DNA from: CALGYY01 sp963678485
GTDB lineage: Bacteria > Bacteroidota > Bacteroidia > Bacteroidales > CAIWKO01
DNA length: 64,000 nt
Direction of reading: 5' to 3'
NCBI GenBank assembly: GCA_963678485.1
Contig: OY782882.1
Coordinates: 2,914,001 to 2,978,000 of the forward strand
Part shown: positions 52,901 through 60,520 of the stretch, piece by piece
Layout of the letters: each line of letters begins with the position of its first letter
How positions within the stretch are numbered: position 1 is the first letter of the stretch
Program-made: the position numbers and the translations under genes
Notes under the pieces: generated by a model
Told to the model about the DNA's origin: nothing
The model's input: the letters and a program-made list of their open reading frames with translations, nothing else
The model's database searches: none

Positions 52901-54061
52901 TGCAGGTAGATGTAGGCCTGTGGTGTCGGGTGTTCCCGCATCAAGACAAGGGGAGGCAGTTTTAATTTGGTAATCAGCAATCAGTGTGTCAGCAAACTGT
53001 GGATAAGCATTTAGGTTGTTTGTATACGTTCCGCTGTAAGCGGCTCCTGCACCCGATCCGCCAAATCCTGCTACTCCTCCCTGTATGTCGCAATAAGTGA
53101 AATTAGGATCCGAATCGGTGTCAAGCAAAGTCACCTGTAGTCCACCTGCAGCCTCATTGCCCCAAATGATGTTATTGGTAAGAGTTGCATCAGAAGCGAT
53201 GCTGGAAATCCCACCACCATAATTTGCACGATTATGCACCAGCGTGTTCGAAGTAACCCTTGTCATCACACCTGCATTAAAAAAGGAAATAGCACCACCT
53301 AGATATGCGAGATTAGTATACAGCAAATTGTCGACAATCGATGGTGCGGCAGAACTCGATACACAAATGCCACCACCCATGTATGAGGCGTAATTTCCGG
53401 TAAAGGTATTTCGCTCAATTCGGGGATAAGCATTCTCGCAATAAACACCTGCACCACGTGAACTGCTTCCATTCATGAATGTGTTCGCACTGATAAATGC
53501 GGTGGCATTCTTTACACATATTGCGCCTCCATCATTACTTGCACGGCAATTCGTAAAACTACATTGCTGTATGCGAACTTTATCAAAATAATAAATGTAA
53601 AGCGCTCCTCCATAAACCATATCTCCACTGCCATTAGCTTTGCCATAAGAAAAGCGGCAGTACGTAAATTTCGAAGTGTCGTTAACCGCTAGTGTGCTGT
53701 CGAAACGAATGCCTGACCAGCCTCCTCCGGGAATCGTCATGTTGGTAAATCCCGTAGTGTCACGTACTGTAAAATCAATAGGCATGGATGATGTGCCAAC
53801 GGCCAGCACTTTTCCTTTTACTTCAAGCTTATAATGCCCTTGAAAAATCACTTTTACACCTGGGTTTATCGTCAGTGTAATACCACTGTTGATTTGGAGA
53901 TCTCCTGTAACCTTGACTGTATCTGCCGACCAGGTTGTTGGCGCCGAAATCGTTCCGCTTACGCTGATGTTAGTAGCTTTAACAGTTTGCACAGCTAAGC
54001 TGCATGCCACGATTAAGAGAACGGCCATGGCACGGACTTTCAAAGAATGAAGTTGTTTCAT
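49991..54061 (-). CDS. Secreted parallel beta-helix/Ig-like protein with T9SS type-A sorting domain
   Basis: In this 1356-residue protein a signal peptide (1-29) is followed by two similar right-handed beta-helix segments (about 30-410 and 415-820). Both are rich in NNTI, GGG and N-x-T-I-x-x-N turns, and each closes with a choice-of-anchor-Q-type motif (IDIGAYERQQ; IDMGAYELIK). Four Ig-like domains follow (about 820-1190), each with an S/C-I-C-A or V-C-Q-N-G start and Y-R-C-x-x-S/N-G. Then come a short stalk (IQLDAGAGYSGYLWS) and a type-A sorting domain (about 1280-1356, VYPNPANDKVVISF...LSAGTYILHLWSG). It is probably a surface polysaccharide-binding or adhesion protein; no catalytic residues were recognised. 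Confidence 0.9.
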   Translation of the reverse strand: MKQLHSLKVRAMAVLLIVACSLAVQTVKATNISVSGTISAPTTWSADTVKVTGDLQINSGITLTINPGVKVIFQGHYKLEVKGKVLAVGTSSMPIDFTVRDTTGFTNMTIPGGGWSGIRFDSTLAVNDTSKFTYCRFSYGKANGSGDMVYGGALYIYYFDKVRIQQCSFTNCRASNDGGAICVKNATAFISANTFMNGSSSRGAGVYCENAYPRIERNTFTGNYASYMGGGICVSSSAAPSIVDNLLYTNLAYLGGAISFFNAGVMTRVTSNTLVHNRANYGGGISSIASDATLTNNIIWGNEAAGGLQVTLLDTDSDPNFTYCDIQGGVAGFGGSGAGAAYSGTYTNNLNAYPQFADTLIADYQIKTASPCLDAGTPDTTGLHLPAFDVAGSARINMGRIDIGAYERQQVVTFCGNITQNTLWNADTVKVNCDITVAAGATLSIAPGVYVEMQDNYKITVLGLLKAIGTSSENITFTPKDHLEGWKGISFKLPGSASDSSRLKYCTIENVYNLSSGTDGALILDSVSKVSIQNCIIHDNSGKNGAAISLEHSSPLIANCTIHDNDAHPSLGNGGAICAITGSAPKLRNLIIYNNAAATGGGLYIESGYLQAANLFISNNSSDYGGGMAIDTSLVLFTNTIIVNNSSNIYGGGVYSTRSDVTINNSTIANNMNQGDGAAMAIGKTTAKFNNTILYGNKNNSSVNKELYIADTFCTSTFKFCDVEGDTTQFSFAAGVDFEGTYNNNLDVTPGFVTPTAGAGGSFYGVTADWSLDPCSPLFNAGNPNLAGLYMISTDYANNARVYADTIDMGAYELIKPYITLQPHDTAICANNAAYFSIDIESSIGVNFQWQIKPAGMGTFSNASGPGASTSTYTVSSATAIMNGDQYRCIVSGNCSNDATSSVATLIVNVAPTLTGQPSAVSVCQNGSATFSTTATGSNLSYQWQQRPFGSATWSNCIGSTATTANYNIPSVPSALNNYSYRCIVNGSCVPGDTTIVVDLTVKSLPSVVTNPSNQSICAGQDASFTVSGSGTGISYLWQISTDGGLTWNSTGQTGTTLSITGVTIAMNGNKYRCVISGDCSPAANSSAATLTVNLAPAITSQPENTGACVYSTVSIPLVATGGNLTFQWEQKAPGDLVWSNAPGMSALTATYQLVNVSLLMDGTKYRCQISGSCAPATTSDSVVLSVYNLPSFYVGPDVSMLLSHTIQLDAGAGYSGYLWSTTEVTQVINVVGTDVGIGTHAYSCTVTDAHGCQNNDGLVVTVLDDAGIENAASSESIKVYPNPANDKVVISFKDNTLTNIDLRVLNLLGETVIQSVIENSGKQIELDVTKLSAGTYILHLWSGDQSLVQRFTIER

Positions 54062-54130
54062 AATATAATATGTTATAATTACATATAAAGAGGAATGCGC
54101 TGCCTCGTTTGAGCGTGACAGCGCAAGCCT

Positions 54131-56926
54131 TTATCGCATAATCGTTACTGTTCCTTCAATAGGTTTGTCGCCTTCTTTACCACTTTCGAAAACAAAATAG
54201 TAAACACCATCGCTCAGGCCTTCACCATTCCACTGATTGCGGTAATGATATTGTTCAAAGACCTTTGTTCCCCAACGGTTAAATATAACCAGCTTGTTAT
54301 CCGGATACTTCTCTATATTCACAATTTCAAAGAAGTCGTTAAAGCCATCATTATTGGGGGTGAATACATTGGGATATTGAAGAATATCATCAATGATTTC
54401 AACAACGTGGCTTACAGTATCAAGACATCCAAAATTACTGGTAACGTATAAGGTCACTGTAAATAATCCTTCATCAGAAAACGAATGAACCGTGTTGGAT
54501 GAAGTAGAACTGTTCGAGCCACCACTACCGGGATCGCTGAAATCCCACAACCACCCATATGCATAGGTCGATTGATCGGTAAAGGTTACTGTCCACGTTG
54601 GGTCTATGGTAGCAAGAACGGTTGACGGATCAAACAGAAATTCCGCTACTGGCTTAGGATGCACAAGTATATAAGAAGGCTTGTACATAGTGCTATCGCA
54701 ATTATATATTGAAACTACAGTAAGCCAAACATCGAAGGTACCCATGGTATCGTAGATGTATGTAGGATCTGCAATCGAATCAGTGGCGCCCGTACCGAAA
54801 TGCCATTCATAGGTTTGACCTTGATAAGGACTGGTTTCGTCAAAGGCAACAACTAGCGGCTGGCAGCCTTCGACCGGTGTACCCGTGAAATTCACTGGGG
54901 GCAGAGGATGCAATTCAATCAGCGTTAATGAGTCCTGCAATGTACAGCTTACAGAATCGGTTATGGTAACAATATACTGACCGTGGCAAAGTCCCGAGGC
55001 CGTATCCTCAATACCACCGTATGGCGACCATTGATAGGTATAACCTGGAGTTCCGCCCGAGGCATGACAAGCAATCCATCCGGTGCTGTCGCCTACACAA
55101 TTGATGTCTTCCCATGTTAGTACTGAGAACATCTGTGGATTAATGTAATAGATAATCAAGGATTCTGTCCCGCTGCATCCATTCACGTCGGTTATCGTCA
55201 CTGTATATGTGCCAACACCGGCGATGATACTATCCATGGTTGCAGTGGTGGTGTTGCTTACGCCTGTTGACCAATTGTAGGTATATGGCGGTGTTCCGTA
55301 ATGTACAATGGCAGTAATAACAGCGGTGGTGTCGCCAAAACAAATTACGTTGGGACCGTCAATTTCTGTTGTCATTGGCGGATTAGGTGTGATTTGCGAG
55401 CCTGAAACAATGGTGTCGAAAGCACCGGTGAGATTCGGCTCAAAGCCTTTTAACTCCCAAGTTTCATCAAACCAGGTAAGCGGTATATATCCAAGAGGAA
55501 TCGAAAGATCAATCAGTGGACCTATGGTATAACTTGGATCGGGAAGACTAATATTTACTGCCGGAGTGCATATGCCGGTCATGCATAATGTGTCGTAACA
55601 TTGCGGCCCTCCTGGGGATTTTTCAATACATTCAACAGGTATTACAACACAGTAATCGGGGAGGCATACATCGGGCAACACCGGGAACGACGGCAGGTTC
55701 AGCGTAAACGTAAATGCAGTGAGAACAAAAGTAAATGCGATGCTATCCCAGGTATGATTCCGGAAACTGTTGTCCATAGAGAAGTACACGCCGAAAGGAT
55801 AGGTTGGCGGACCAGTACAAGGGAAGTTGATATTCAAATCGTGATCTACCTGAAACACCAGCGTGTCGTTATTGCCAGCGTTCACCAATGCCCCGCCATT
55901 AGCGGGATCCGTCTCCGTATAACTAAGGTTCATGGGGAAGGAAAGATGTGCGTAGATTGTGGGGCAGAACGAAAAATCCTGCACCATATAGCTTTCGGCA
56001 AGCAGGTTCATGGTAAGCAGGCTGTAATCGAGGGTTATACCTGCACCCAGAGAAATAGTACCGTTCAGCTGACTTAATATAGCCGCCAGATCGGGGTCGA
56101 AGGCGGATAAAAATGTTAGTATGTCTAAATCTAGATGAATATAGGCACTATCACCTTTGGCGTAAAGACATTTATCGCCAGCAAGCATATAATCGTTTGT
56201 TGCAACATAGGGCAGGTTGATTACACCGCTCAGACCGATCCCTCCAAGGTTGTTGAATACCAATGGAAGTATGGTATCTGTAGCAAAATAAAACCCGATC
56301 GCTGGATCGTACCAAGGATAAGTAACGGAAGCCACACCATTGGTATCGCTGATTGCGAAAAGTATCGTGGTATCCAGTGGTACTCCTACTTCAAACACGT
56401 CAAAGGTGGTACAACTCCAAACACAAATGGTAGCATCCACATCGATATTAAAACCAAAGTACATATCGAATGAGATTGATCCGGTCGTTGGGAAGTGACT
56501 ATCAAGAGCCCATCCGGGTTCAACCGAATAATCTGAACCAACAGTAATGGTTTGACCAGGATTCCAGGTGTTATCATCAGGGAGTTCAAGATCAATTTGT
56601 GTCGGATAATTTACATCAACCGATCCAGTGCTAAAGCCCTCGATGGTGAAGTTAAGACCCATCTTCAGCCAATAGTCAATGTTGATGGCTGCTCCAAAAT
56701 CACCACCGAAAATGTTTTCAATAAAACCAACAGAGGTATTATTTGCTTCATCAACATCAAAAAGATTAATCACCGTGTCCATGGTGAAAAGGTTACCGTT
56801 GGGACCCCACATATTTTGATCCTGGGTATGCCAATCAACATTATACGAAACGGTGTGTGTCTGGGCTTGTGTGCGGTTAGTGCAAATTAGTAAGATGAGT
56901 ACAAGCAGGGGTAGGATTTTCTTCAT
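54131..56926 (-). CDS. T9SS type-B cargo with novel N-terminal domain, SprB-like and PKD repeats (module B, copy 2)
   Basis: This 931-residue paralogue of 28680-31496 lies in inverted orientation. After the signal peptide (1-21) come the same unassigned N-terminal region (THTVSYNVDWHTQDQNMWGPNG, ENIFGGDFGAAINIDYWL, FGFNIDVDATICVW) and SprB-type repeats (GTPPYTYNWSTGV...GVGTYTVTITDVNGC). PKD domains (YEWHFGTGATDS; WLWDFSDPGSG) and a type-B sorting domain (YPNVFTPNNDGFNDFF...VIFNRWGTKVFEQ) follow. Its small partner 56948-57469 is 21 bases upstream, so the two-gene module is complete. The N-terminal region is the best candidate for the specific function, which is unknown. Confidence 0.9.
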   Translation of the reverse strand: MKKILPLLVLILLICTNRTQAQTHTVSYNVDWHTQDQNMWGPNGNLFTMDTVINLFDVDEANNTSVGFIENIFGGDFGAAINIDYWLKMGLNFTIEGFSTGSVDVNYPTQIDLELPDDNTWNPGQTITVGSDYSVEPGWALDSHFPTTGSISFDMYFGFNIDVDATICVWSCTTFDVFEVGVPLDTTILFAISDTNGVASVTYPWYDPAIGFYFATDTILPLVFNNLGGIGLSGVINLPYVATNDYMLAGDKCLYAKGDSAYIHLDLDILTFLSAFDPDLAAILSQLNGTISLGAGITLDYSLLTMNLLAESYMVQDFSFCPTIYAHLSFPMNLSYTETDPANGGALVNAGNNDTLVFQVDHDLNINFPCTGPPTYPFGVYFSMDNSFRNHTWDSIAFTFVLTAFTFTLNLPSFPVLPDVCLPDYCVVIPVECIEKSPGGPQCYDTLCMTGICTPAVNISLPDPSYTIGPLIDLSIPLGYIPLTWFDETWELKGFEPNLTGAFDTIVSGSQITPNPPMTTEIDGPNVICFGDTTAVITAIVHYGTPPYTYNWSTGVSNTTTATMDSIIAGVGTYTVTITDVNGCSGTESLIIYYINPQMFSVLTWEDINCVGDSTGWIACHASGGTPGYTYQWSPYGGIEDTASGLCHGQYIVTITDSVSCTLQDSLTLIELHPLPPVNFTGTPVEGCQPLVVAFDETSPYQGQTYEWHFGTGATDSIADPTYIYDTMGTFDVWLTVVSIYNCDSTMYKPSYILVHPKPVAEFLFDPSTVLATIDPTWTVTFTDQSTYAYGWLWDFSDPGSGGSNSSTSSNTVHSFSDEGLFTVTLYVTSNFGCLDTVSHVVEIIDDILQYPNVFTPNNDGFNDFFEIVNIEKYPDNKLVIFNRWGTKVFEQYHYRNQWNGEGLSDGVYYFVFESGKEGDKPIEGTVTIMR

Positions 56927-56947
56927 TGCTGGATTTTTGAATACAAA

Positions 56948-57469
56948 TTAAAACTCAATGGTAAGGAGGCAGTTGTGAAGGACTTCTGCAAGCAAACTGC
57001 GTGTAACCGTCGGATAGGTAACGCTGACCCAAACTGCATTTGCGTCGTTGCCACAAATAAAGATGACGCGTTCAAATTCAGTTTTTTTGTCTTGTCCTGC
57101 TGTACTCACAGAAAAAGTTGTGACGAACTGCGTGGCACTGACTCCGGCTTTGGTCTTTACCGTGGATTTGGTATTTGTTTGCAGAGTGGCATCTTTCTTT
57201 AGTGTTTCTTCCATTGCTTTTGCTACACCTGAACCCGAAGTGCCTTTTATCTCACGAAAGGAGATGCTTGATGCAGCACCGGTATAAATATAAGCGTTCT
57301 GGTCAGCGTTCCATGCAAATACATCGGGAATGTCCATTTTTATTGAAGTTCCAGGAACAGACAAATGATTCAAATTGCCAATCTTATCCGTTTCTTGTTG
57401 AGCATTGACGAGGGTCGGAATCGTAAAAAATAGTACGACAAGAATGTGAAGGAATTTGTGTTTCTGCAT
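56948..57469 (-). CDS. Small exported protein, partner gene of module B (copy 2)
   Basis: The ATG at 57469 (MQKHKFLHILVVLFFTIPTLVNAQ) gives 173 residues; the longer open frame upstream crosses a -7 element (TACATTTG, 57506-57499 minus). The mature protein has VPGTSIKMDIPDVFAW, GAASSISFREIKGT, VKTKAGVSA, EFERVIFICGNDANAVWVSVTYP and LLTIEF. These align in order with 28097-28642. It comes directly before the large surface protein of the module. No named family; function unknown. Confidence 0.86.
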   Translation of the reverse strand: MQKHKFLHILVVLFFTIPTLVNAQQETDKIGNLNHLSVPGTSIKMDIPDVFAWNADQNAYIYTGAASSISFREIKGTSGSGVAKAMEETLKKDATLQTNTKSTVKTKAGVSATQFVTTFSVSTAGQDKKTEFERVIFICGNDANAVWVSVTYPTVTRSLLAEVLHNCLLTIEF

Positions 57470-57632
57470 GTTAGGATTTTTTAAATTTGAATAGCTAGCA
57501 AATGTAGGAAAATTGCCTTTCAAATCTAAAAATTTAACATGTTTTTTTTGAAAAAAATATATGTCTTTAAACTGCAACTGTTCCTGTCCAAAAATTTCAG
57601 TTATCTTTGTCTGGCACTTAATAAGAACGATT

Positions 57633-58058
57633 ATGAGAACTTTTATAAAGTTGATCTTTTGCGCAAGCATGATGCTTCTTCTTGGAATCCCCGTCCTTTC
57701 TGCACAAGAGAAACCAGAAGATGTTACTGCCCAGTTTTTTAATTTGTACGAAAATAAAAGTTCCGACGAGGCGGTTGACTATGTTTTCGCTACAAATAAA
57801 TGGCTCAATAGTGATAAAACTGCCATCGATGCCATTAAAGTGCAGCTAAAAAAGGGAATATCCATTATAGGTCAATATTATGGATATGAACTAATCGAGA
57901 AAAAAGTGCTCACCGAAAACTATGTGATGTTGAGCTATATGCTACGCTACGACCGCCAACCCATAAAGTTCATGTTTATTCTTTATCGTCCCAACGAAAA
58001 GTGGCAAATACAGAATCTTAAATTCGATGATCGTCTGGATGACGATATGGAAAAATAG
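57633..58058 (+). CDS. Small exported protein of unknown function
   Basis: The ATG at 57633 is 23 bases after a -7 element TATCTTTG (57602-57609) and opens a signal peptide (MRTFIKLIFCASMMLLLGIPVLSAQ). The mature part (about 115 residues) reads EDVTAQFFNLYENKSSDEAVDYVFATNKWL, IGQYYGYELIEKKVL and FMFILYRPNEKWQIQNLKFDD. That helix-then-sheet pattern resembles cystatin/NTF2-like DUF3887- or DUF4878-type domains. The gene is divergent from module B copy 2 and convergent with mreD. Function unknown. Confidence 0.83.
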   Translation: MRTFIKLIFCASMMLLLGIPVLSAQEKPEDVTAQFFNLYENKSSDEAVDYVFATNKWLNSDKTAIDAIKVQLKKGISIIGQYYGYELIEKKVLTENYVMLSYMLRYDRQPIKFMFILYRPNEKWQIQNLKFDDRLDDDMEK

Positions 58059-58061
58059 GGT

Positions 58062-58580
58062 TTATTTTCTTCCTTCGCCTTTACCAACCAATAGCTGTAT
58101 CAGAACGATAACTGATGTCGTAAGGAGTATGTTTACTCCGGCCCTGAAGAGTGTTACCCATACATCCGTGAACCGGAATGCATCTAAAAAATATACAACC
58201 AAATGGTGGATGCTTACGAGAATAAGCGTATAACTTAAAAACCATTTAAATCCCAAACCCCTGATTCCGGGCTGCATCCCCGGTTCGTACTCCTGTTTCG
58301 TGGTTACCATATTTTGAACTAATGGCGCAAGAAATCCGATGAGCGTACAAGCAGATGTATGCAAACCAACGGTGTAAGTAAACATATCAATGCAAAGACC
58401 CAGTAAAAAGGCCAGACTCAGCATGAGCCACTTTGGCGTTTCGAAGGGGAGCAGGAGTATGAATAATATATAAATTTGCGGAATATAAAAAGAATCAAGC
58501 TGGATATGATTAAACACCAAAACCTGCAGGAATACCAGCAATATAAAGCGGAGAGCGTTGCGTAGAATCAGGTTGGTCAT
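58062..58580 (-). CDS. mreD: Rod shape-determining membrane protein MreD
   Basis: The 172 residues comprise about five hydrophobic helices, among them ILLVFLQVLVFNHIQL, LFILLLPFETPKWLMLSLAFLLGLCIDMF and TLFRAGVNILLTTSVIVLIQLLV. The GLCIDMFTYTVGLHTSACTLIGF segment is typical of MreD. It anchors the elongasome in the inner membrane. The start overlaps the mreC stop by four bases (ATGA), which implies translational coupling. Confidence 0.9.
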   Translation of the reverse strand: MTNLILRNALRFILLVFLQVLVFNHIQLDSFYIPQIYILFILLLPFETPKWLMLSLAFLLGLCIDMFTYTVGLHTSACTLIGFLAPLVQNMVTTKQEYEPGMQPGIRGLGFKWFLSYTLILVSIHHLVVYFLDAFRFTDVWVTLFRAGVNILLTTSVIVLIQLLVGKGEGRK

Positions 58581-59407
58581 GGCTTTTGCTGACTTTTTTG
58601 TAACTGTTCCAGTTCGTCCTTCATCAGATTATTAATAATGTAAACATATCTGATATTATTGAAATCGGTGCTGAGGTTGACTTCAATATCATAAAAGTCG
58701 TTTCCCTTCCCAACGTCGTAAGATCGCACACAACCAATCATAATGCCCTCAGGAAACATTACCGAATATCCGCTGGTTATCACCGTGTCGCCAGCTCTGA
58801 GCTTAACATGCGTAGGAACATCTTTTAATTTACAGACGGTGGATTTCCCACCTTCCCAGGCGATGGTCCCTACATAATCTGTGCGTTTTAACTTTGCGGA
58901 TATGCGCGTTTTGGGATGTAGCAGCGACATTACCGATGAGAAATTTTCTGAAACTTCCGACACTATCCCAACTACACCCCCGGGACAGATGACCGCCATT
59001 TCTTTTTTTATACCATGACGTGCCCCTTTATTTAATGTCAGGTAATTGGCATCCCGGTTCACAGTGTTTTCAACAACCTTGGCTGTGATATATTGATATT
59101 GCTGGCGATACAATGTGTCGTTTTGCACAAAAACCTTGTTGTCGGTTTTTATAAAAGAGCCTTCCTGATGGTCAAGCAGACTGGCATTTTGCATCGCCAG
59201 TTGTTCGTTGATGGTCTTTAATGCGAAGTATTGCGTAACTCCGCTGCGCATTCCAAAGAAAAATCCTGTGAATTGATTCGTCGCTTTTACTACAACCGCG
59301 CGCTGGTAATAGGTGTTGTTGATGTACATGGTTACTGCAAATCCTTCCAATATAAGAAAGAGGAAGAAGATATAGTATTTCATCAAAAACAACCACAGTG
59401 GCCGCAT
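58577..59407 (-). CDS. mreC: Rod shape-determining protein MreC
   Basis: The ATG at 59407 (MRPLWLFLMKYYIFFLFLILEGFAV) gives 276 residues: a short cytoplasmic tail, one transmembrane helix (about 10-30), a coiled coil (about 50-85), and the two-barrel periplasmic domain. That domain contains LTLNKGARHGIKKEMAVICPGGVVGIVSEV, VMSLLHPKTRISAKLKR and LRAGDTVITSGYSVMFPEGI. It organises the cell-wall elongation complex between MreB and the penicillin-binding proteins. mreB lies 60 bases upstream. Confidence 0.95.
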   Translation of the reverse strand: MRPLWLFLMKYYIFFLFLILEGFAVTMYINNTYYQRAVVVKATNQFTGFFFGMRSGVTQYFALKTINEQLAMQNASLLDHQEGSFIKTDNKVFVQNDTLYRQQYQYITAKVVENTVNRDANYLTLNKGARHGIKKEMAVICPGGVVGIVSEVSENFSSVMSLLHPKTRISAKLKRTDYVGTIAWEGGKSTVCKLKDVPTHVKLRAGDTVITSGYSVMFPEGIMIGCVRSYDVGKGNDFYDIEVNLSTDFNNIRYVYIINNLMKDELEQLQKSQQKP

Positions 59408-59467
59408 AGTTACAATATTTGATACCCGCACAGCGGCGGTTCGTAAAGCAAAAGTAGATGCAGGCGA

Positions 59468-60490
59468 TTATTTGATCAGGAACGTAAACTTATCAAAGTT
59501 CTTTAATGCAATGCCTGTCCCGCGGGCCACAGCGCGCAAAGGATCTTCAGCTACATGTACGGTAAGTTTGGTCTTCAATTGCAAACGCTTGTCAAGTCCG
59601 CGAAGTAAGGAACCTCCACCGGCCAGATAAATCCCAGTACGGAAAATATCAGCAGCGAGTTCGGGGGGTGTCATCTCCAGCGCATTCAGCACGGCAGCTT
59701 CAATCTTTGTGATGGATTTGTCGAGTGCATGGGCAATTTCAGCATAGGAAACCATGATTTCTTTTGGAATCCCTGTCAACATATCGCGTCCGTGTACCGG
59801 GAAATCGGGTGGGGGATTGTCGATGTCAGCCAAGGCAGCACCCACTTCAATCTTCACTCTTTCAGCTGTACGCTCACCAATGTTGATGTTATGCTGCTTG
59901 CGCATATATTCTTCTATATCGCTGTTGAAGTCGTCACCAGCAATACGTATCGATTTCTGATTTACAATACCACCAAGTGCAATAACAGCAATCTCACTGG
60001 TACCACCTCCGATGTCAATCACCATATTTCCATTAGGCTCAAGAACATCCAACCCGATACCAATAGCAGCAGCCATAGGTTCGTGAATCAGTCGCACTTC
60101 TTTTGCTCCGGCCTGTTCTGCAGAATCACGTACAGCACGTTCTTCTACTTCGGTAATACCGCTCGGGATACAGATAACCATCTTGAGAGCCGGTGGAAAC
60201 AGGCTTTTGCGAGGGTTGGCCATACGAATGAATTCCTTTAGCATGATCTCTGCCGATTGAAAATCCGCAATTACACCATCGCGCAAAGGACGTATGGTCC
60301 TGATGTTTTCATGAGTCTTGCCATGCATCATCATGGCCTTTTTGCCCACGGCAATCACTTTGTTTGTTATACGATCTATGGCAATAATGGAAGGCTCGTC
60401 AACCACTACTTTGTCGTTGTGAATAATGATGGTATTGGCCGTTCCAAGGTCAATAGCAATCTCTTTGGTGAATAAGGATAAAAGTCCCAT
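59468..60490 (-). CDS. mreB: Rod shape-determining protein MreB (actin-like)
   Basis: The 340-residue bacterial actin has the phosphate-1 loop IAIDLGTANTIIIH, the connect-1 and phosphate-2 loop NMVIDIGGGTSEIAV, and the adenosine loop IYLAGGGSLLRGLD. The conserved LIHEPMAAAIGIG and the ANPRKSLFPPALKMVICIPSGITEVE region are also present. It polymerises under the membrane and directs side-wall synthesis. It is the first mre gene, 30 bases after purH, so the two are probably cotranscribed. The second and third mre genes follow in the usual order. Confidence 0.98.
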   Translation of the reverse strand: MGLLSLFTKEIAIDLGTANTIIIHNDKVVVDEPSIIAIDRITNKVIAVGKKAMMMHGKTHENIRTIRPLRDGVIADFQSAEIMLKEFIRMANPRKSLFPPALKMVICIPSGITEVEERAVRDSAEQAGAKEVRLIHEPMAAAIGIGLDVLEPNGNMVIDIGGGTSEIAVIALGGIVNQKSIRIAGDDFNSDIEEYMRKQHNINIGERTAERVKIEVGAALADIDNPPPDFPVHGRDMLTGIPKEIMVSYAEIAHALDKSITKIEAAVLNALEMTPPELAADIFRTGIYLAGGGSLLRGLDKRLQLKTKLTVHVAEDPLRAVARGTGIALKNFDKFTFLIK

Positions 60491-60520
60491 AATTTTTATA
60501 CGCTCTCTATTTTGTTCTCT

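Noticed and set aside
55601..56077. 158-codon plus-strand frame within the module B copy 2 gene
   Set aside because: Antisense shadow of a protein supported by a full-length paralogue.
28097..57469. Inverted module B copies as ends of a composite transposon
   Set aside because: The copies are full diverged genes, no transposase or target duplication is seen, and housekeeping genes lie between them.
57470..57670. 67-codon extension of the small module B protein
   Set aside because: It crosses a promoter element, and the downstream ATG starts a clean signal peptide matching the paralogue.
59729..60241. 170-codon open frame antisense to mreB
   Set aside because: It mirrors a conserved gene on the other strand, and has no signal, domain or promoter.
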